Below are positions 49,371-59,122 of a stretch of 64,000 nt of DNA, piece by piece. Source of the stretch: Chloroflexota bacterium (GTDB taxonomy: Bacteria; Chloroflexota; UBA6077; FW602-bin22); the NCBI GenBank assembly GCA_016875715.1, contig VGOZ01000002.1, positions 1 to 64,000 on the forward strand, read 5' to 3'. The translations under genes and the position numbers were made by a program. The first letter of the stretch is position 1. Every line of letters starts with the position of its first letter. The notes under the pieces were generated by a model. It did not search any database. It was not told where the DNA came from and worked only from the letters and a program-made list of their open reading frames with translations.

Positions 49371-49703
49371 TCAGTCGAGGTAGCGTCGCTCGGACGGCCA
49401 CCACCGGCCGTATCGGGCGATCTGCTGGCGCACGATGATGCGTCGTGCGGCGCGCAGCTCCTCCTCGAGGCGCTCGCGCCAGCCATCACCGGGCGCGCCA
49501 TCCCGATCGATCCTCGCCCGGGCTTCCGCCACGGTGTCCCGCGCTCGGGCAAGATGGCGACGCAGATCGTGTCCAGGCGCACCGGAGGCGGCTCGGTCCC
49601 AGTCCGTTCGCACGGCCGCGATCTGCCCGGAGGCGAGGCGGAGCGCCCAGAGTTCGGGATCGAATCGCCTGAGTGTCGCGTTCGGAAAGACCACGCCGAT
49701 CAT
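49371..49703 (-). CDS. Small basic protein of unknown function
   Basis: A 110-residue protein from ATG, MIGVVFPNATLRRFDPELWA, with a helical Arg/Glu-rich middle (RRHLARARDTVAEARARIDR) and an end RQQIARYGRWWPSERRYLD. No family recognised. Divergent from the DUF6941-like gene, about 95 nt apart. Confidence 0.45.
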   Translation of the reverse strand: MIGVVFPNATLRRFDPELWALRLASGQIAAVRTDWDRAASGAPGHDLRRHLARARDTVAEARARIDRDGAPGDGWRERLEEELRAARRIIVRQQIARYGRWWPSERRYLD

Positions 49704-49799
49704 CGCGCATGCCGCGCTTTGGTGGAGGCGTCCGGCGGCACTACGGCACCGCCCTGGCCCGAGGCGCGACAATAGCGCGACTGTCGCGGGGAGTCGCCG

Positions 49800-50246
49800 A
49801 TGGATCTCGAGCGGGTGGACGTGGATTTCTTGCTCATGGCCGATCGCGCCGAGGCGATCAACGGCAAGCTGTACATGCTGGGCGGCGCCTGGGACCGAAT
49901 CGGTGTGGCCGACTTCCAGAAGCCCATCCTCTTCTCGGTCGCTATCGGCATGCTCGTTCCCTGGAATGCGACGAACATGAGCCACACCGTCCTGTTGACG
50001 ATCCGCGACGCCGACGCGCATCCAGTCAATTTTCGAATCGAAGCGAGTTTCGTGACGGGGCGCCCGCCGCAGCTCAACGGCGAGACCCAGCGCGTTCTCC
50101 TCGCTGTGCCCAACGCTACCGCGTTATTGCGCGGTCCTGGCCAGTACCTGCTGAGCGCGGCGATCAACGGCCGGGAGAGCAAGGTCGTGCGGTTCATCGC
50201 CCACCCCGTCGCGCCCGACGTCCCAGCCCCACCATCGCCGGGCTGA
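49800..50246 (+). CDS. DUF6941-like beta-sandwich protein
   Basis: A 148-residue protein: DFLLMADRAEAINGKLYMLG, GGAWDRIGV, LLTIRDADAHPV and GPGQYLLSAAINGRESKVVR. These fit the DUF6941 family, which is predicted to be all-beta. Function unknown. Convergent with the small membrane protein. Confidence 0.6.
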   Translation: MDLERVDVDFLLMADRAEAINGKLYMLGGAWDRIGVADFQKPILFSVAIGMLVPWNATNMSHTVLLTIRDADAHPVNFRIEASFVTGRPPQLNGETQRVLLAVPNATALLRGPGQYLLSAAINGRESKVVRFIAHPVAPDVPAPPSPG

Positions 50247-50253
50247 ACTCGCC

Positions 50254-50478
50254 TCAGACCGGGCGCATCAGGACGAAAACGACGAACGCAAGCGCGAGCA
50301 CGGCGAACACGGCGACGAACCCTCCGGCCAGGCGCACGACGAGGATGTCCCACGCCCGCCGCCTCGGTTCGCGTCGGCCCGGGCCGCCGTGAATGAAGTC
50401 GACGAAGCGCGGCGCGAGCACCAGTTGGGCCACGCTCAGCGCTAGGAATACGCACAGTGTGGCGAGGAGGATTTCCAT
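50254..50478 (-). CDS. Small two-TM membrane protein downstream of ggt
   Basis: A 74-residue protein with two hydrophobic stretches (LLATLCVFLALSVAQLVLA and VVRLAGGFVAVFAVLALAFV) joined by a basic loop (GGPGRREPRRRAW). Family not recognised. It begins 20 nt after the ggt stop on the same strand. Confidence 0.55.
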   Translation of the reverse strand: MEILLATLCVFLALSVAQLVLAPRFVDFIHGGPGRREPRRRAWDILVVRLAGGFVAVFAVLALAFVVFVLMRPV

Positions 50479-50498
50479 CGGCCGCGGGCGCGCGATCC

Positions 50499-52124
50499 TC
50501 AGAAGGCGACCGCCGCGCCGTCCTTGCGCGGCTCGCTCGCTGCGGTGAGCACGCCCGAATCGGGGTCGATGAGGATGGCCTGACCTCCGCCAAACGCCAT
50601 TGTCAGCGCTGCCTCGGAGCGCGCATCGTGGCCGCGCGTGCGCAGGCTGTCGACCGTCGCGGTGCCGAAGGTCTCCTCGAGCGCCACGCGCACGCCGTGC
50701 ATCACTCGGAACCGGGGCGCGTCCAACGCCTCCTGCGGGTTCATCCGGAAATCGACCAGGTTGCTCAACACTTGAAGGTGACCCTGCGGCTGCATGAACC
50801 CTCCCATCACGCCGTAGCTAAGCCACGGCCTCCCCTGGCGCGTCACCATCGCCGGGATGATCGTGTGGTAGGGCCGCTTTGCCCCCTCGAGGCGATTGCG
50901 GTGGGTCGGATCGAGCGAGAAGCACCCGCCGCGATTCTGCAGACAGATTCCTGTGTCCCCAGCGGTGATACCGGATCCGAACCCGTGGTACAGGCTGTTG
51001 ATGAAGGAGCAGGCGTTGCCCCGCCCATCGACCGCCGAGAGGTACACGGTATCGCTCGCCGGTGGCATCACCCGCGGGATCGTGCGGGCGCGCGCGGGAT
51101 CGATCGAACGGTAAGCCTGACCGGCGTGCGCGGCCGAGAGGAGTTCGTCCAGGGGCAGATCGACGAAGGCCGGGTCGGCGACGTAGTCGCTCGCGACCTC
51201 GAAACCGATCTTCATCGCCTCGATCGCGAGGTGCTGATGCTCGGCAGAGCCCCAGACGCGCGTGCCCAGATCATCGCGCGCAAGGATGTTCAGAGCCACG
51301 AGCGCGGCAAGCCCCTGCCCGTTTGGCGGGCATTCGTACACATCGTAGCCCCGGTAGCTGATGTGGATCGGCGAATCCCACGTCGAACGATGGTTGGCCA
51401 GATCCTGTTTCGTGATGAGACCGCCTTCACGCTGACTGCACGCGACGATCTGTTCGGCGATCTCGCCGCGATAGAAGGCATCACGTCCGCCTGTCGCGAT
51501 CGCGCGCAGGCTCTTCGCCAGAGCCGGAAGCCGGACGATCTGCCCGGCGCGGGGTGGCTGGCCGTCGAAGAGGTAGTGGCGGGTCGAGTCGGCGTGGCGC
51601 GCCAGTTTGGCCGCCGAGGCTGCCCAGTTCCGCGCGATCAACTCCGAGACCGGATAGCCCTCCTCGGCGTACTCGATAGCCGGGGCAAGGATCTCCGCCA
51701 TTGGCTTGCTGCCAAATCGCTCGATGAGTGCGGCCCAACCATCGACCGCCCCCGGCACCGTGACCGAGTGGATGCCGACCTGGGGCATCGTGCCGAAGCG
51801 TGCGCGGTACTCCTCGACGCTGGCTGCACGCGGCGCCCGTCCGCTCGCGTTCAGGGCGTGCACGGTCGGATCGCCGGCGACGCAGCAGAGCGCGAACGCG
51901 TCTCCGCCGATGCCGGTGGACATGGGCTCGACGACGTTGAGAGCCGCGGCCGTGGCAATGGCGGCGTCGAAAGCGTTGCCGCCGGCCAGGAGGAGGCGCA
52001 AACCCGCCTGTGCCGCCAGTGGCTGACTCGTGGCGACCGCGCCACGCCGGCCGTGTACGGCGGATCGGCGGGAGGGGAACCTCTGCCCGGCGATCCGCCC
52101 GAGGCCGTCGTACGAGGCGCTCAC
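50499..52124 (-). CDS. ggt: Gamma-glutamyltransferase-family enzyme
   Basis: A 541-residue Ntn hydrolase. GGNAFDAAIATAAALNVVEP, GIGGDAFAL and a large N-terminal region precede DTVYLSAVDGRGNACSFINS, where the Thr after Asp is the expected self-cleavage nucleophile. GFGSGITAGDTGICLQNRGG and YGVMGGFMQPQGHLQVL follow. No signal peptide is visible, so it may be cytoplasmic. Members transfer or hydrolyse gamma-glutamyl groups or act on beta-lactams. GTG at 52124 is chosen from the four-base overlap with the upstream PLP enzyme. Confidence 0.88.
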   Translation of the reverse strand: MSASYDGLGRIAGQRFPSRRSAVHGRRGAVATSQPLAAQAGLRLLLAGGNAFDAAIATAAALNVVEPMSTGIGGDAFALCCVAGDPTVHALNASGRAPRAASVEEYRARFGTMPQVGIHSVTVPGAVDGWAALIERFGSKPMAEILAPAIEYAEEGYPVSELIARNWAASAAKLARHADSTRHYLFDGQPPRAGQIVRLPALAKSLRAIATGGRDAFYRGEIAEQIVACSQREGGLITKQDLANHRSTWDSPIHISYRGYDVYECPPNGQGLAALVALNILARDDLGTRVWGSAEHQHLAIEAMKIGFEVASDYVADPAFVDLPLDELLSAAHAGQAYRSIDPARARTIPRVMPPASDTVYLSAVDGRGNACSFINSLYHGFGSGITAGDTGICLQNRGGCFSLDPTHRNRLEGAKRPYHTIIPAMVTRQGRPWLSYGVMGGFMQPQGHLQVLSNLVDFRMNPQEALDAPRFRVMHGVRVALEETFGTATVDSLRTRGHDARSEAALTMAFGGGQAILIDPDSGVLTAASEPRKDGAAVAF

Positions 52125-53221
52125 CGGAGCTTGCCGCGCCCCAGCACCGGCCACACTTGTTCGACCATGCCATCACGGATCGCGTACATCTCATCGTGGA
52201 GGAAGGTGGTCGAGTCGGAATAGCCGGCGATCCATTCGACCCTATCGCCGACCCGCAGGCGATCGTTCGGCTCGGCGAGTTCGATCACGCCGTGCTCGGC
52301 GGAGAGGCTCACCTTTGCGACCGTGCCGAGATCCAGCGGGCGCGGGGTTCCCGCGCTGTTGCTCATCGTCTTCCACCCCGCGTCGGTGACGATCCGGGTG
52401 CCGTTCGGCCGGCTCGTGACGGTCGTGACGATCGTCATGGCGAAGCCGTGGTCTTTGAGCAGGTAATGCTCGGCGTAGTGGACGTCGCCGAAGATCCCGC
52501 CCCCCGCCTGGATCTCGGTGACGCCCGGGATAGTTGACGTAATCCAGTAGGTGCCCGTGCCGCCGCACGAGACGATCTCCAGCGGCAGCCCGGCCTGGCG
52601 CCCCGCTTCGGCTGTCCCGACGAGCTTCTCGCCAACCGCCTCATCGATCGCGACGCGCTTCTGATCGTCGGGCATGTGCAGCGTGTGCGCTTCCCAGGCC
52701 ATGAGGCCGCTCAGCTTGATGCCCGGCAGGTCATGGACCTTCCGGGCCAGGGCCAGCGCCGGCTCGCCGGGATCGACGCCGGCGCGGTTCAAACCCACGT
52801 TCAGCTCGAGCAGGACCCGCACCCGGGTGCCCGCACGCCGCGCCGCGGCGTCGATCTGAAGGGCGTTGTCGTACGAGTCGACCGCGACCATCACGTCGGC
52901 GTGGCGCTGCAGGTGCGCGAGCCGGCTCACCTTGTCGTGGCCGACAATCTGATTGGCGATGAGGATGTCGCGGATCCCGGCGCCGGCCATCACTTCGGCC
53001 TCACCCAGCTTCGCGCAGGTGACCCCGAACGCGCCGGCGGAGAGTTCGCGATGCGCGATCGCGGGGATCTTCTGGCCCTTGGTGTGTGGCCGCCACCCCT
53101 TGCCACCGCGGCGAATGATGGTGTCGGCCATCCGCTGGACGTTCGCCTCCATCGTCGTGAGGTCGACGCAGAGTGCGGGTGTATCCAGTTCGAACTTCGA
53201 TCGGCCAATCGGGGTACTCAT
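52121..53221 (-). CDS. D-threonine aldolase-like PLP enzyme
   Basis: A 366-residue alanine-racemase-fold protein of the DSD1/D-threonine aldolase group. The PLP Lys is in WRPHTKGQKIP, with a further PLP-binding SCGGTGTYW segment. EIQAGGGIFGDVHYAEHY and a C-terminal TFLHDEMYAI may give the metal ligands. It acts on a D-3-hydroxyamino acid. Overlaps ggt (GTGA), so the pair forms an operon handling D-amino acids or glutamyl peptides. Confidence 0.85.
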   Translation of the reverse strand: MSTPIGRSKFELDTPALCVDLTTMEANVQRMADTIIRRGGKGWRPHTKGQKIPAIAHRELSAGAFGVTCAKLGEAEVMAGAGIRDILIANQIVGHDKVSRLAHLQRHADVMVAVDSYDNALQIDAAARRAGTRVRVLLELNVGLNRAGVDPGEPALALARKVHDLPGIKLSGLMAWEAHTLHMPDDQKRVAIDEAVGEKLVGTAEAGRQAGLPLEIVSCGGTGTYWITSTIPGVTEIQAGGGIFGDVHYAEHYLLKDHGFAMTIVTTVTSRPNGTRIVTDAGWKTMSNSAGTPRPLDLGTVAKVSLSAEHGVIELAEPNDRLRVGDRVEWIAGYSDSTTFLHDEMYAIRDGMVEQVWPVLGRGKLR

Positions 53222-53293
53222 CCGGGCGCTCCTCCTCGGCTGCCCGATACTACACGACCGGTGGTGCCCCTCCGCCGAAGGGAGGGAGTCCGC

Positions 53294-54016
53294 TCAGCCG
53301 ATGACGCGCCGGCGGAGGCGATCGATCGCCGGTGCATCCAGCCCGGCCGCGCTGAGGTATCCCTCGGTTCCGCCGTATCTCTCGCGCAGGTGAGTCAGGA
53401 CGGCAGCAATGGCCGAGGCGGGTGACCCGTACCGGGCACGGTCGGCCTGCCGCTCTTCGACCATCCACTGGGTGATGAGCCGGAAGAGATTGACCTCGCT
53501 CTCGGCGTAGTCGGCCTCGACAGTCGCGCCGGGGACGGCGACGAGGTCGAGCATCATCGCCACGACGATACCGGTCCGATCCTTGCCGGCGTGGCAGTGC
53601 ACGACGACCGGCCCGATGCCCGCGTCGGCGATTGCGCTGAGGATGCGACCGACGTTGGTCGCGAAGTCGTCAACCATCCCGCGGTAGGCGACGTCGATGC
53701 CGTTCGCGGTCCGCAGGCGCTCGATCGCGGCCTCGTTGGCCGTATCGAGAAACGGGAGGTTCGCGTAGCGGGGATCGCCCGGCTGCCTCAATTCCGCAAA
53801 CGGATTCGGGTAGCGCTCCAGTTCATCGTCGTTGCGCAGATCGACGATGAGCGACACGCCCGCGTCCACGACCGCGCGCCGACCGCGCGCCGTGAGCCGA
53901 TGGAGGGAGTCCGAGCGGATGATGGCGTCCGCGCGCGTCGCCGCTCCCAGGGCGGTCACGTAGCCACCGATGTGCCGGGCGTTGTGGCAGTCTTCCCAGG
54001 CGAGGAGTCGATCCAT
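53294..54016 (-). CDS. Tyrosine-protein phosphatase, PTP3-like
   Basis: A 240-residue protein. NARHIGGYVT and RSDSLHRLTARGRRAVVDAG at the start, SLIVDLRND, and the P-loop HCHAGKDRTG with the catalytic Cys and Arg. These match the Y_phosphatase3 (LipA-like) family, which act on phosphotyrosine or phosphoinositide-type substrates. It starts at ATG. Confidence 0.85.
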   Translation of the reverse strand: MDRLLAWEDCHNARHIGGYVTALGAATRADAIIRSDSLHRLTARGRRAVVDAGVSLIVDLRNDDELERYPNPFAELRQPGDPRYANLPFLDTANEAAIERLRTANGIDVAYRGMVDDFATNVGRILSAIADAGIGPVVVHCHAGKDRTGIVVAMMLDLVAVPGATVEADYAESEVNLFRLITQWMVEERQADRARYGSPASAIAAVLTHLRERYGGTEGYLSAAGLDAPAIDRLRRRVIG

Positions 54017-54491
54017 GCGCCCGAGTATCGGCGGCGGAAGCGAATCGTGGCGAGGGCTCTTCGGCTTTGCCCGAACCGCATCTGTGCTCGATGAACGGGC
54101 CCCAGCGGCCCGAGATCATGGCCCAGTATCCTGGCTCTAGTCACGGTGTGCGTGCGCACCGACGGGCGCCGGTGACCGCGCCGAGCACGAAGGTCAGCGC
54201 GTGTGTGGACCAGAGTCGCGGCTGCGTTCGCGAGCCGCGCGGCGCCGCTGAGTGACGCTGCCTCGAACGAAAGCTGGCGTGCCGCCATGACGTCCGGACC
54301 GCATCGCGCGCACCGTGCCTCTCATCCATTGTGTGAACGGGCATCGACAATGTGCGGACGACGAAGCTGATTCCGGAAGTGTGCAAAGACGGGAGACGCG
54401 GACTCGTGAATGGAAGTCAGCGGAGCGCTGTACCGCGGATCAGGGACGGCGCTACCCTCCGAAGCCGGATGGCGGGCGTGGCGCGACGGGT
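54017..54491. other. 475-nt gap without a recognised gene
   Basis: Nothing coding, repeated or RNA-like is recognised on either strand. It separates the phosphatase gene from the broken glycosyltransferase, whose promoter may once have lain here. Confidence 0.4.
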
Positions 54492-54804
54492 GTGATCGCG
54501 CTACGTGAACGCGCCGCGGTCGTCGTGGTGCGTGCGATCGCCGCTTTCTTCCGTCTCCATCGACTCGACGAGTATCCCCCCGGGCTGTACCACGACATTG
54601 GGGTCAACGGTCTCGACGCGATCGACATCCTGCACGGAAATCCCGCGATCTTCTTCGAACGAAACCGGCCGCGAGCCTCTCTTTCTCTACTACCAGGCCG
54701 CCCTGCTCAGTTTGCTCGGCTTCCATCCGTTCGTCTTCAACCTTTCCGGCGCACTTGTGAGTCTCCTGGGCGTCGCGCTCTCATACCGCCTCTTTCGCGA
54801 CTGA
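54492..54804 (+). pseudogene. GT39-like membrane glycosyltransferase, N-terminal part, frameshifted
   Basis: From GTG at 54492, AAFFRLHRLDEYPPGLYHDI and the loop GVNGLDAIDILHGN carry the Asp-rich first loop of ArnT/PMT-type glycosyltransferases. Near 54665 an extra C shifts the frame; the next frame continues GREPLFLYYQAALLSLLGF and NLSGALVSLLGVALSYRLF. A TGA follows at 54802-54804 in RD*FGHDIALAT. The rest is at 54805-55923. Confidence 0.6.
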
Positions 54805-54882
54805 TTCGGGCACGACATCGCGCTCGCGACCACCGCGATCTACTCGCTCAGCCTGTGGCCGATCGTCGCGGGGCGTATCGGG

Positions 54883-55923
54883 TTGCGGATGACGCTGATC
54901 GCGCCGGTCACCGTCCTGGCACTGCTTCTGCCCCATCGTGCGATGGCGAACACGCACGCACGGATCCCGATGCTCGGGGGTCTGGTCGCCGCCCATTCGC
55001 TCTACGTGCACCTCGCTGGGCGCATCGTACCGGTCATCCTGGCGGCGATCGTGCTCGCGACCCATCCTCCGCGGGCGGTCTGGCCACGGCTGGCGATCGT
55101 CGGCGCGACCTTCATCACAGTCGCCCTACCGCTGGCCGCCTACTTCGCGCTGCAGCCCGATCGTTTCTTCGGCAGAGCGAGCCAGGCGGCGATCGTCGCG
55201 ACGGAATCAGGCGTGGCCGGTGCGATCAGCGCGCTGCGGGAGAGCGCCGAGGGTGTGGCGGGGATGTTCACCACCGCCGGGGACGCACAACGTCGCCACA
55301 ACATCCCCGGCCGCCCCGTTTTCGAATGGCCGCTGAACGTGCTCTTTGTGGCCTGCCTCGTCGTCGCCATCACTCGGTCGGGGAAGGACGATCGATATCG
55401 GCGCTGCCTGATCTGGTTCGCGATCGGTTTGCTGCCGTCGATGCTTGCCACGGAGAGCCCACATTTCCTGCGCGCGATCGGCATTGCGCTCGTGACCATG
55501 CTCTTTCCGGTTCTGGCCATTGATTTCACGCTCCGGGCGTTCGGCGTGACAGCGCTCCGATCCAGACTGCTGCCGGTCGCCGGCGCGCTTCTCCTCGCGC
55601 TTCTGGTTGTGCGGAGCTACTACCTGTACTTCGACGTCTGGGCTCCTCACGTCGACGCGTACGCGTCGTTCGATACCCAGTTTACGGAGATCGCCGACCT
55701 CATCGATGTCCGCGATGAGCCACCCCTTCTCTTCGCGATCGAACGGGACGCCTCTCTCAATGTCCTGTCCGAACGGTCGCGATCCGGCATCTGGCAGCCC
55801 GAATCGAGCGCGGTGGTCACGGTTCCGGCGGTATCGGGCGGACTGCTCATTGCGGCGGAGCGCGACTCCGCCCTGGCCCGCGTCGCACCCGAGACCCTTC
55901 CTGGCCTGCTGGATCTGACCTGA
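54883..55923 (+). CDS. C-terminal fragment of the broken GT39-like glycosyltransferase
   Basis: In the same frame as the preceding fragment past its TGA, FGHDIALATTAIYSLSLWPI and then an open frame of 346 residues with about eight membrane helices (ANTHARIPMLGGLVAAHSLY, HLAGRIVPVILAAIVLATH) and a beta-rich tail. It belongs to the same lipid-linked sugar transferase. A separate ATG start here would lack the catalytic first loop, so activity is unlikely. Confidence 0.6.
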   Translation: MRMTLIAPVTVLALLLPHRAMANTHARIPMLGGLVAAHSLYVHLAGRIVPVILAAIVLATHPPRAVWPRLAIVGATFITVALPLAAYFALQPDRFFGRASQAAIVATESGVAGAISALRESAEGVAGMFTTAGDAQRRHNIPGRPVFEWPLNVLFVACLVVAITRSGKDDRYRRCLIWFAIGLLPSMLATESPHFLRAIGIALVTMLFPVLAIDFTLRAFGVTALRSRLLPVAGALLLALLVVRSYYLYFDVWAPHVDAYASFDTQFTEIADLIDVRDEPPLLFAIERDASLNVLSERSRSGIWQPESSAVVTVPAVSGGLLIAAERDSALARVAPETLPGLLDLT

Positions 55924-55998
55924 TGGCGCCCCGGCCTACGGCCGCACTTTCGGGCGTTCGCCTGGTCGGACGTCGAACGCCGCGCGTTCCTCGGCCGA

Positions 55999-56358
55999 TT
56001 GCGTCCGTTCGACCCCGGCCCCCACTCCGCGGAACCGAACGGGGCGAGGGGCTTCTCGTTTGCCCGTCGGTCCGACGCGCACTTCGATCTGCACATCCTC
56101 TGGAAACTCGATCCGAGACGCCCGTGGACTGTGACCGCGGTCCTCGTACCGGCTCAGGGCCCCTTGATCAGCGTCACCGATCTCTCCGCGCCGCCGCTCA
56201 ACCGGACGGCGAAACCGATCCTGACACTGACGCACGCAGTATTTGCCGCCCCATCCGGTCTTTGCCGTCTCCGAGCGTCGGCTCGGGACGAGTCAGCCGT
56301 GACTCTCGCGTTCGGCGGGCCATTCGTCTCCGAGGCCGAAGCAGACCTTCGGGACTGA
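55999..56358 (+). CDS. Small open frame, probably the extracytoplasmic tail of the glycosyltransferase
   Basis: A 119-residue frame. It is in phase with the glycosyltransferase fragment beyond a TGA at 55921-55923. The intervening codons read WRPGLRPHFRAFAWSDVERR, so the TGA may be a Trp-type nonsense change. The sequence SFARRSDAHFDLHILWKLD and ISVTDLSAPPLNRTAKPIL looks like a beta-rich domain. It could instead be an independent gene; no family is recognised. Confidence 0.4.
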   Translation: MRPFDPGPHSAEPNGARGFSFARRSDAHFDLHILWKLDPRRPWTVTAVLVPAQGPLISVTDLSAPPLNRTAKPILTLTHAVFAAPSGLCRLRASARDESAVTLAFGGPFVSEAEADLRD

Positions 56359-56394
56359 GCGAGGGCGTTCCGCGTCTTCTGGTACGCTGCACCC

Positions 56395-57570
56395 ATGCAC
56401 GACCTGCTCGTTCGCGGCGGCCACGTCCTCGATCCCGCCTCGGGCCTCGACGCCACGGCCGATGTCGCCGTCGATGGCGACCGGATCGTCGCGATCGGAC
56501 CCGATTTGGCGGCTGGCGGCTGGCGGCAGGTAGTCGAGGCGTCTGGCTTGGTCGTTGTGCCCGGTCTGGTCGATCTGCACACCCACGTCTATTGGGGCGT
56601 GCCGCCGCTGGGGATCGAGCCCGATCCGCACTGCCTCCGTCGGGGTGTCACGACCGCGATCGACGCGGGGTCCTCCGGGTCTTCGACCTTTCCCGGTTTC
56701 CGTCGCTATGTGATCGAAGTGTCGGCGACCCGCATCCGCGCCCTCCTCCATATCGCGTCGATCGGGATGGCCCAGGACAGCGGGCCGGAGGCGGCTCCGG
56801 AACTGGAGGATCTTCGCTGGGCGAACGTCGACCGAGCGATCGAGGTGGCCCGCGCCCATGCCGATCTCATCGTTGGGATGAAGGTGCGCCTCTCCGAGGC
56901 GATGCTCGGGGACAGTGCCGAGACCTGTCGCGAGGCGCTCCGGAGAACCCGCCAGGCCGCCGATGCAATCGGCAAGCCGACGATGGTCCACGTCGGAGGT
57001 ACGGCCATCTCGCTCGCCGAGATCCTGGAGATGCTGAACACCGGCGACATCGTTACTCACTGCTTCCACGGACGCTCCGAGGGCGTCCTCGATGACTCAG
57101 GCGCGGTGCGACCTCAGGTGCGGCGGGCGATGGAGCGCGGCATCGGCTTCGATGTCGGCCACGGCGCCGGCAGTTTCAGTTTCGATGTTGCCCGCCGCGC
57201 CCTCGAGCGGGGACTGATGCCCACGACGATCTCCTCCGACGTGCACGCGTTCAGCGTTGCCGGCCCCGCATACGACCTCGTCACGACGATGACAAAGTTC
57301 CTCCACCTCGGCGTGCCCCTCGCCAAGATCCTGCCCCGCGTTACGAGTGCCCCGGCCCGCGCGGTGGGCATGGCTGGTACGGTGGGCGCGCTCCGGGTGG
57401 GTGGCGTCGCCGACATCACGCTGCTGCGCCTCGAGCGGGGCGATTTCCTGCTCCGCGATGCGCACGGCCACATCGAACGGGGAGAGCGCCGCCTTGAACC
57501 GGTACGGGTGATCCGCGGCGGGCACGTCTATGAGTGTCTTCCCCACCCGGCCCATCATCCGCAAGGCTGA
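56395..57570 (+). CDS. Amidohydrolase/deacetylase-family metallohydrolase
   Basis: A 391-residue amidohydrolase. VVVPGLVDLHTHVYWGVPP carries the HxH metal pair. The bridging Lys is in LIVGMKVRLSEAM, His are in THCFHGRS and DVGHGAGSFSF, and the Asp is in ISSDVHAFS. It resembles Atu3266-like deacetylases acting on acetylated hydroxy or amino acids. It starts at ATG. Convergent with the MlrC gene. Confidence 0.85.
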   Translation: MHDLLVRGGHVLDPASGLDATADVAVDGDRIVAIGPDLAAGGWRQVVEASGLVVVPGLVDLHTHVYWGVPPLGIEPDPHCLRRGVTTAIDAGSSGSSTFPGFRRYVIEVSATRIRALLHIASIGMAQDSGPEAAPELEDLRWANVDRAIEVARAHADLIVGMKVRLSEAMLGDSAETCREALRRTRQAADAIGKPTMVHVGGTAISLAEILEMLNTGDIVTHCFHGRSEGVLDDSGAVRPQVRRAMERGIGFDVGHGAGSFSFDVARRALERGLMPTTISSDVHAFSVAGPAYDLVTTMTKFLHLGVPLAKILPRVTSAPARAVGMAGTVGALRVGGVADITLLRLERGDFLLRDAHGHIERGERRLEPVRVIRGGHVYECLPHPAHHPQG

Positions 57571-57619
57571 CCCGGCGCCGATCACGGAACCAGCCCGCGC
57601 GCGTGCCCATCCCGCCTCG

Positions 57620-59122
57620 TCAGACGTAACGCGCCGTCTCGTCCAGTGGCCAGATCGGCCGCGGGATTCGCTGGTACGGGAACCCATCCAGACGCAAAGT
57701 CGTTGCGCCCGGTGCGTCGGCGGTCACGATCGCCGTCGCCAGAGGCGCGAATCCGGCCCGGAAATGATTGCTTGACTTCACGGCCACGACCTGCCGTTGG
57801 CGGACGTCGATGCCGTGGAGGCGGAACACCTCGTCGTCGAACACCTGCTGGCGCCGACTCGAGACCAGGATCTCGAGGCCTCCCACGACGAGACACGCCA
57901 TCGGTCCCATGTCCACCTGACCGCCGCGACCCATCGGCGTCGTCAGACGGAATCGCCCATTTGTCACCCGCGCCACGCGGGCGGTCACCGCCAGGGGCAG
58001 GCCGTGCAGCGGTTCCCGGCGACCGCCGTCGGACTTGCCCCCAAGACGGAGCGCAAGCTTGGCTCCCTCACCGGCGCGGTGGGCGGCGTCCGCACTCTCC
58101 GGATCGCAGAGGACCCCGAAAGCGGCATCTCGCAGGTTGGCCGCGAGCATTGCCGCCAGCAGATGAGTGCTATCCCCCGGTGCTCCGCCGCCCGGGTTGT
58201 CCGACGTGTCGTTGATGACGACCGGCCCCGCCGGGTGGCGCTGCGCCTCCGCGATCGCCGCGGCGGGCGTCAGGCTGCGCGGCCGAAGCTCCTCGCGCGC
58301 GTCCCACAGCGCCGCCGCCACCTCCCGCGCCGCCTCGCGGGCCGGCTCCACGCTCCCATCCCCGATCGCCACCACCGACACCGCAACCGCGGGGACATCC
58401 GTGTACGCGAAACCGTGGAAGATCGCGCACTCCAGCACGCCCGGGCGCCTCTCCATCTCCCAGCACAGCGTGTTCAAACGCCCCATCGGCTCCAGATCGG
58501 TCGAGAACGTCGGGATCATCATCGGCAGGCGTTCGACCCAGGTATGCGGGCGGATCGCGCCGCCGAACATTCGCTGGAGGAATCCCATCGCCTCGACGCC
58601 GCGCTCGTACATATCGACGTGCGGGTAGAAGTTGACGCCGAACAGACCGTCGCTGGCCTCGGCCATCGCCGCGGTGATGTTGCCGTGCAGGTCGAGCGTC
58701 ACCGCGATCGGGAGTCGTCGGCCCACTCTCGCCCGGATCGCCCGAAGGATGTCAGCCTCGATGTCATCGACCCCTTCGGCCGTCCCCGCGCCGTGCAGGC
58801 TCAGGCAGATCCCGTCCAGACCGTCCGCGGCGGCGATCCGCTCAACCAGATCGTCCCGCATCGTCCGGTACGCGGCCCGCTGGATCGTTCCCGATGGCAC
58901 GGCCGAGGTAACCAGCGTCGGTACGAGCGAGAACCCCTGGGAATCGGCACCGTCGATCATCCCCCCGATGTAGCTGCGAGTCCCCCGATGGGAACGGAGG
59001 ATCTGCGCGCCCGTATGCCAGGCGTGGTCGCGGAACGACGAGAGGGGGGTTGTCTCCGGGCAGAAAGTGTTTGTCTCGTGCGCGATCTCACCGATCGCCA
59101 CGCGATGGACTTGCCCGCTCAC
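57620..59122 (-). CDS. M81 metallopeptidase, MlrC-like
   Basis: A 500-residue protein. GEIAHETNTFCP at the start has a zinc-binding His and Glu. GICLSLHGAGTAEGVDDIEA, TLDLHGNITAAM and VVINDTSDNPGGGAPGDST are conserved signatures. MlrC degrades linearised microcystin; homologues act on other small peptides or amides. The GTG start is supported by the N-terminal motif. Confidence 0.88.
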   Translation of the reverse strand: MSGQVHRVAIGEIAHETNTFCPETTPLSSFRDHAWHTGAQILRSHRGTRSYIGGMIDGADSQGFSLVPTLVTSAVPSGTIQRAAYRTMRDDLVERIAAADGLDGICLSLHGAGTAEGVDDIEADILRAIRARVGRRLPIAVTLDLHGNITAAMAEASDGLFGVNFYPHVDMYERGVEAMGFLQRMFGGAIRPHTWVERLPMMIPTFSTDLEPMGRLNTLCWEMERRPGVLECAIFHGFAYTDVPAVAVSVVAIGDGSVEPAREAAREVAAALWDAREELRPRSLTPAAAIAEAQRHPAGPVVINDTSDNPGGGAPGDSTHLLAAMLAANLRDAAFGVLCDPESADAAHRAGEGAKLALRLGGKSDGGRREPLHGLPLAVTARVARVTNGRFRLTTPMGRGGQVDMGPMACLVVGGLEILVSSRRQQVFDDEVFRLHGIDVRQRQVVAVKSSNHFRAGFAPLATAIVTADAPGATTLRLDGFPYQRIPRPIWPLDETARYV

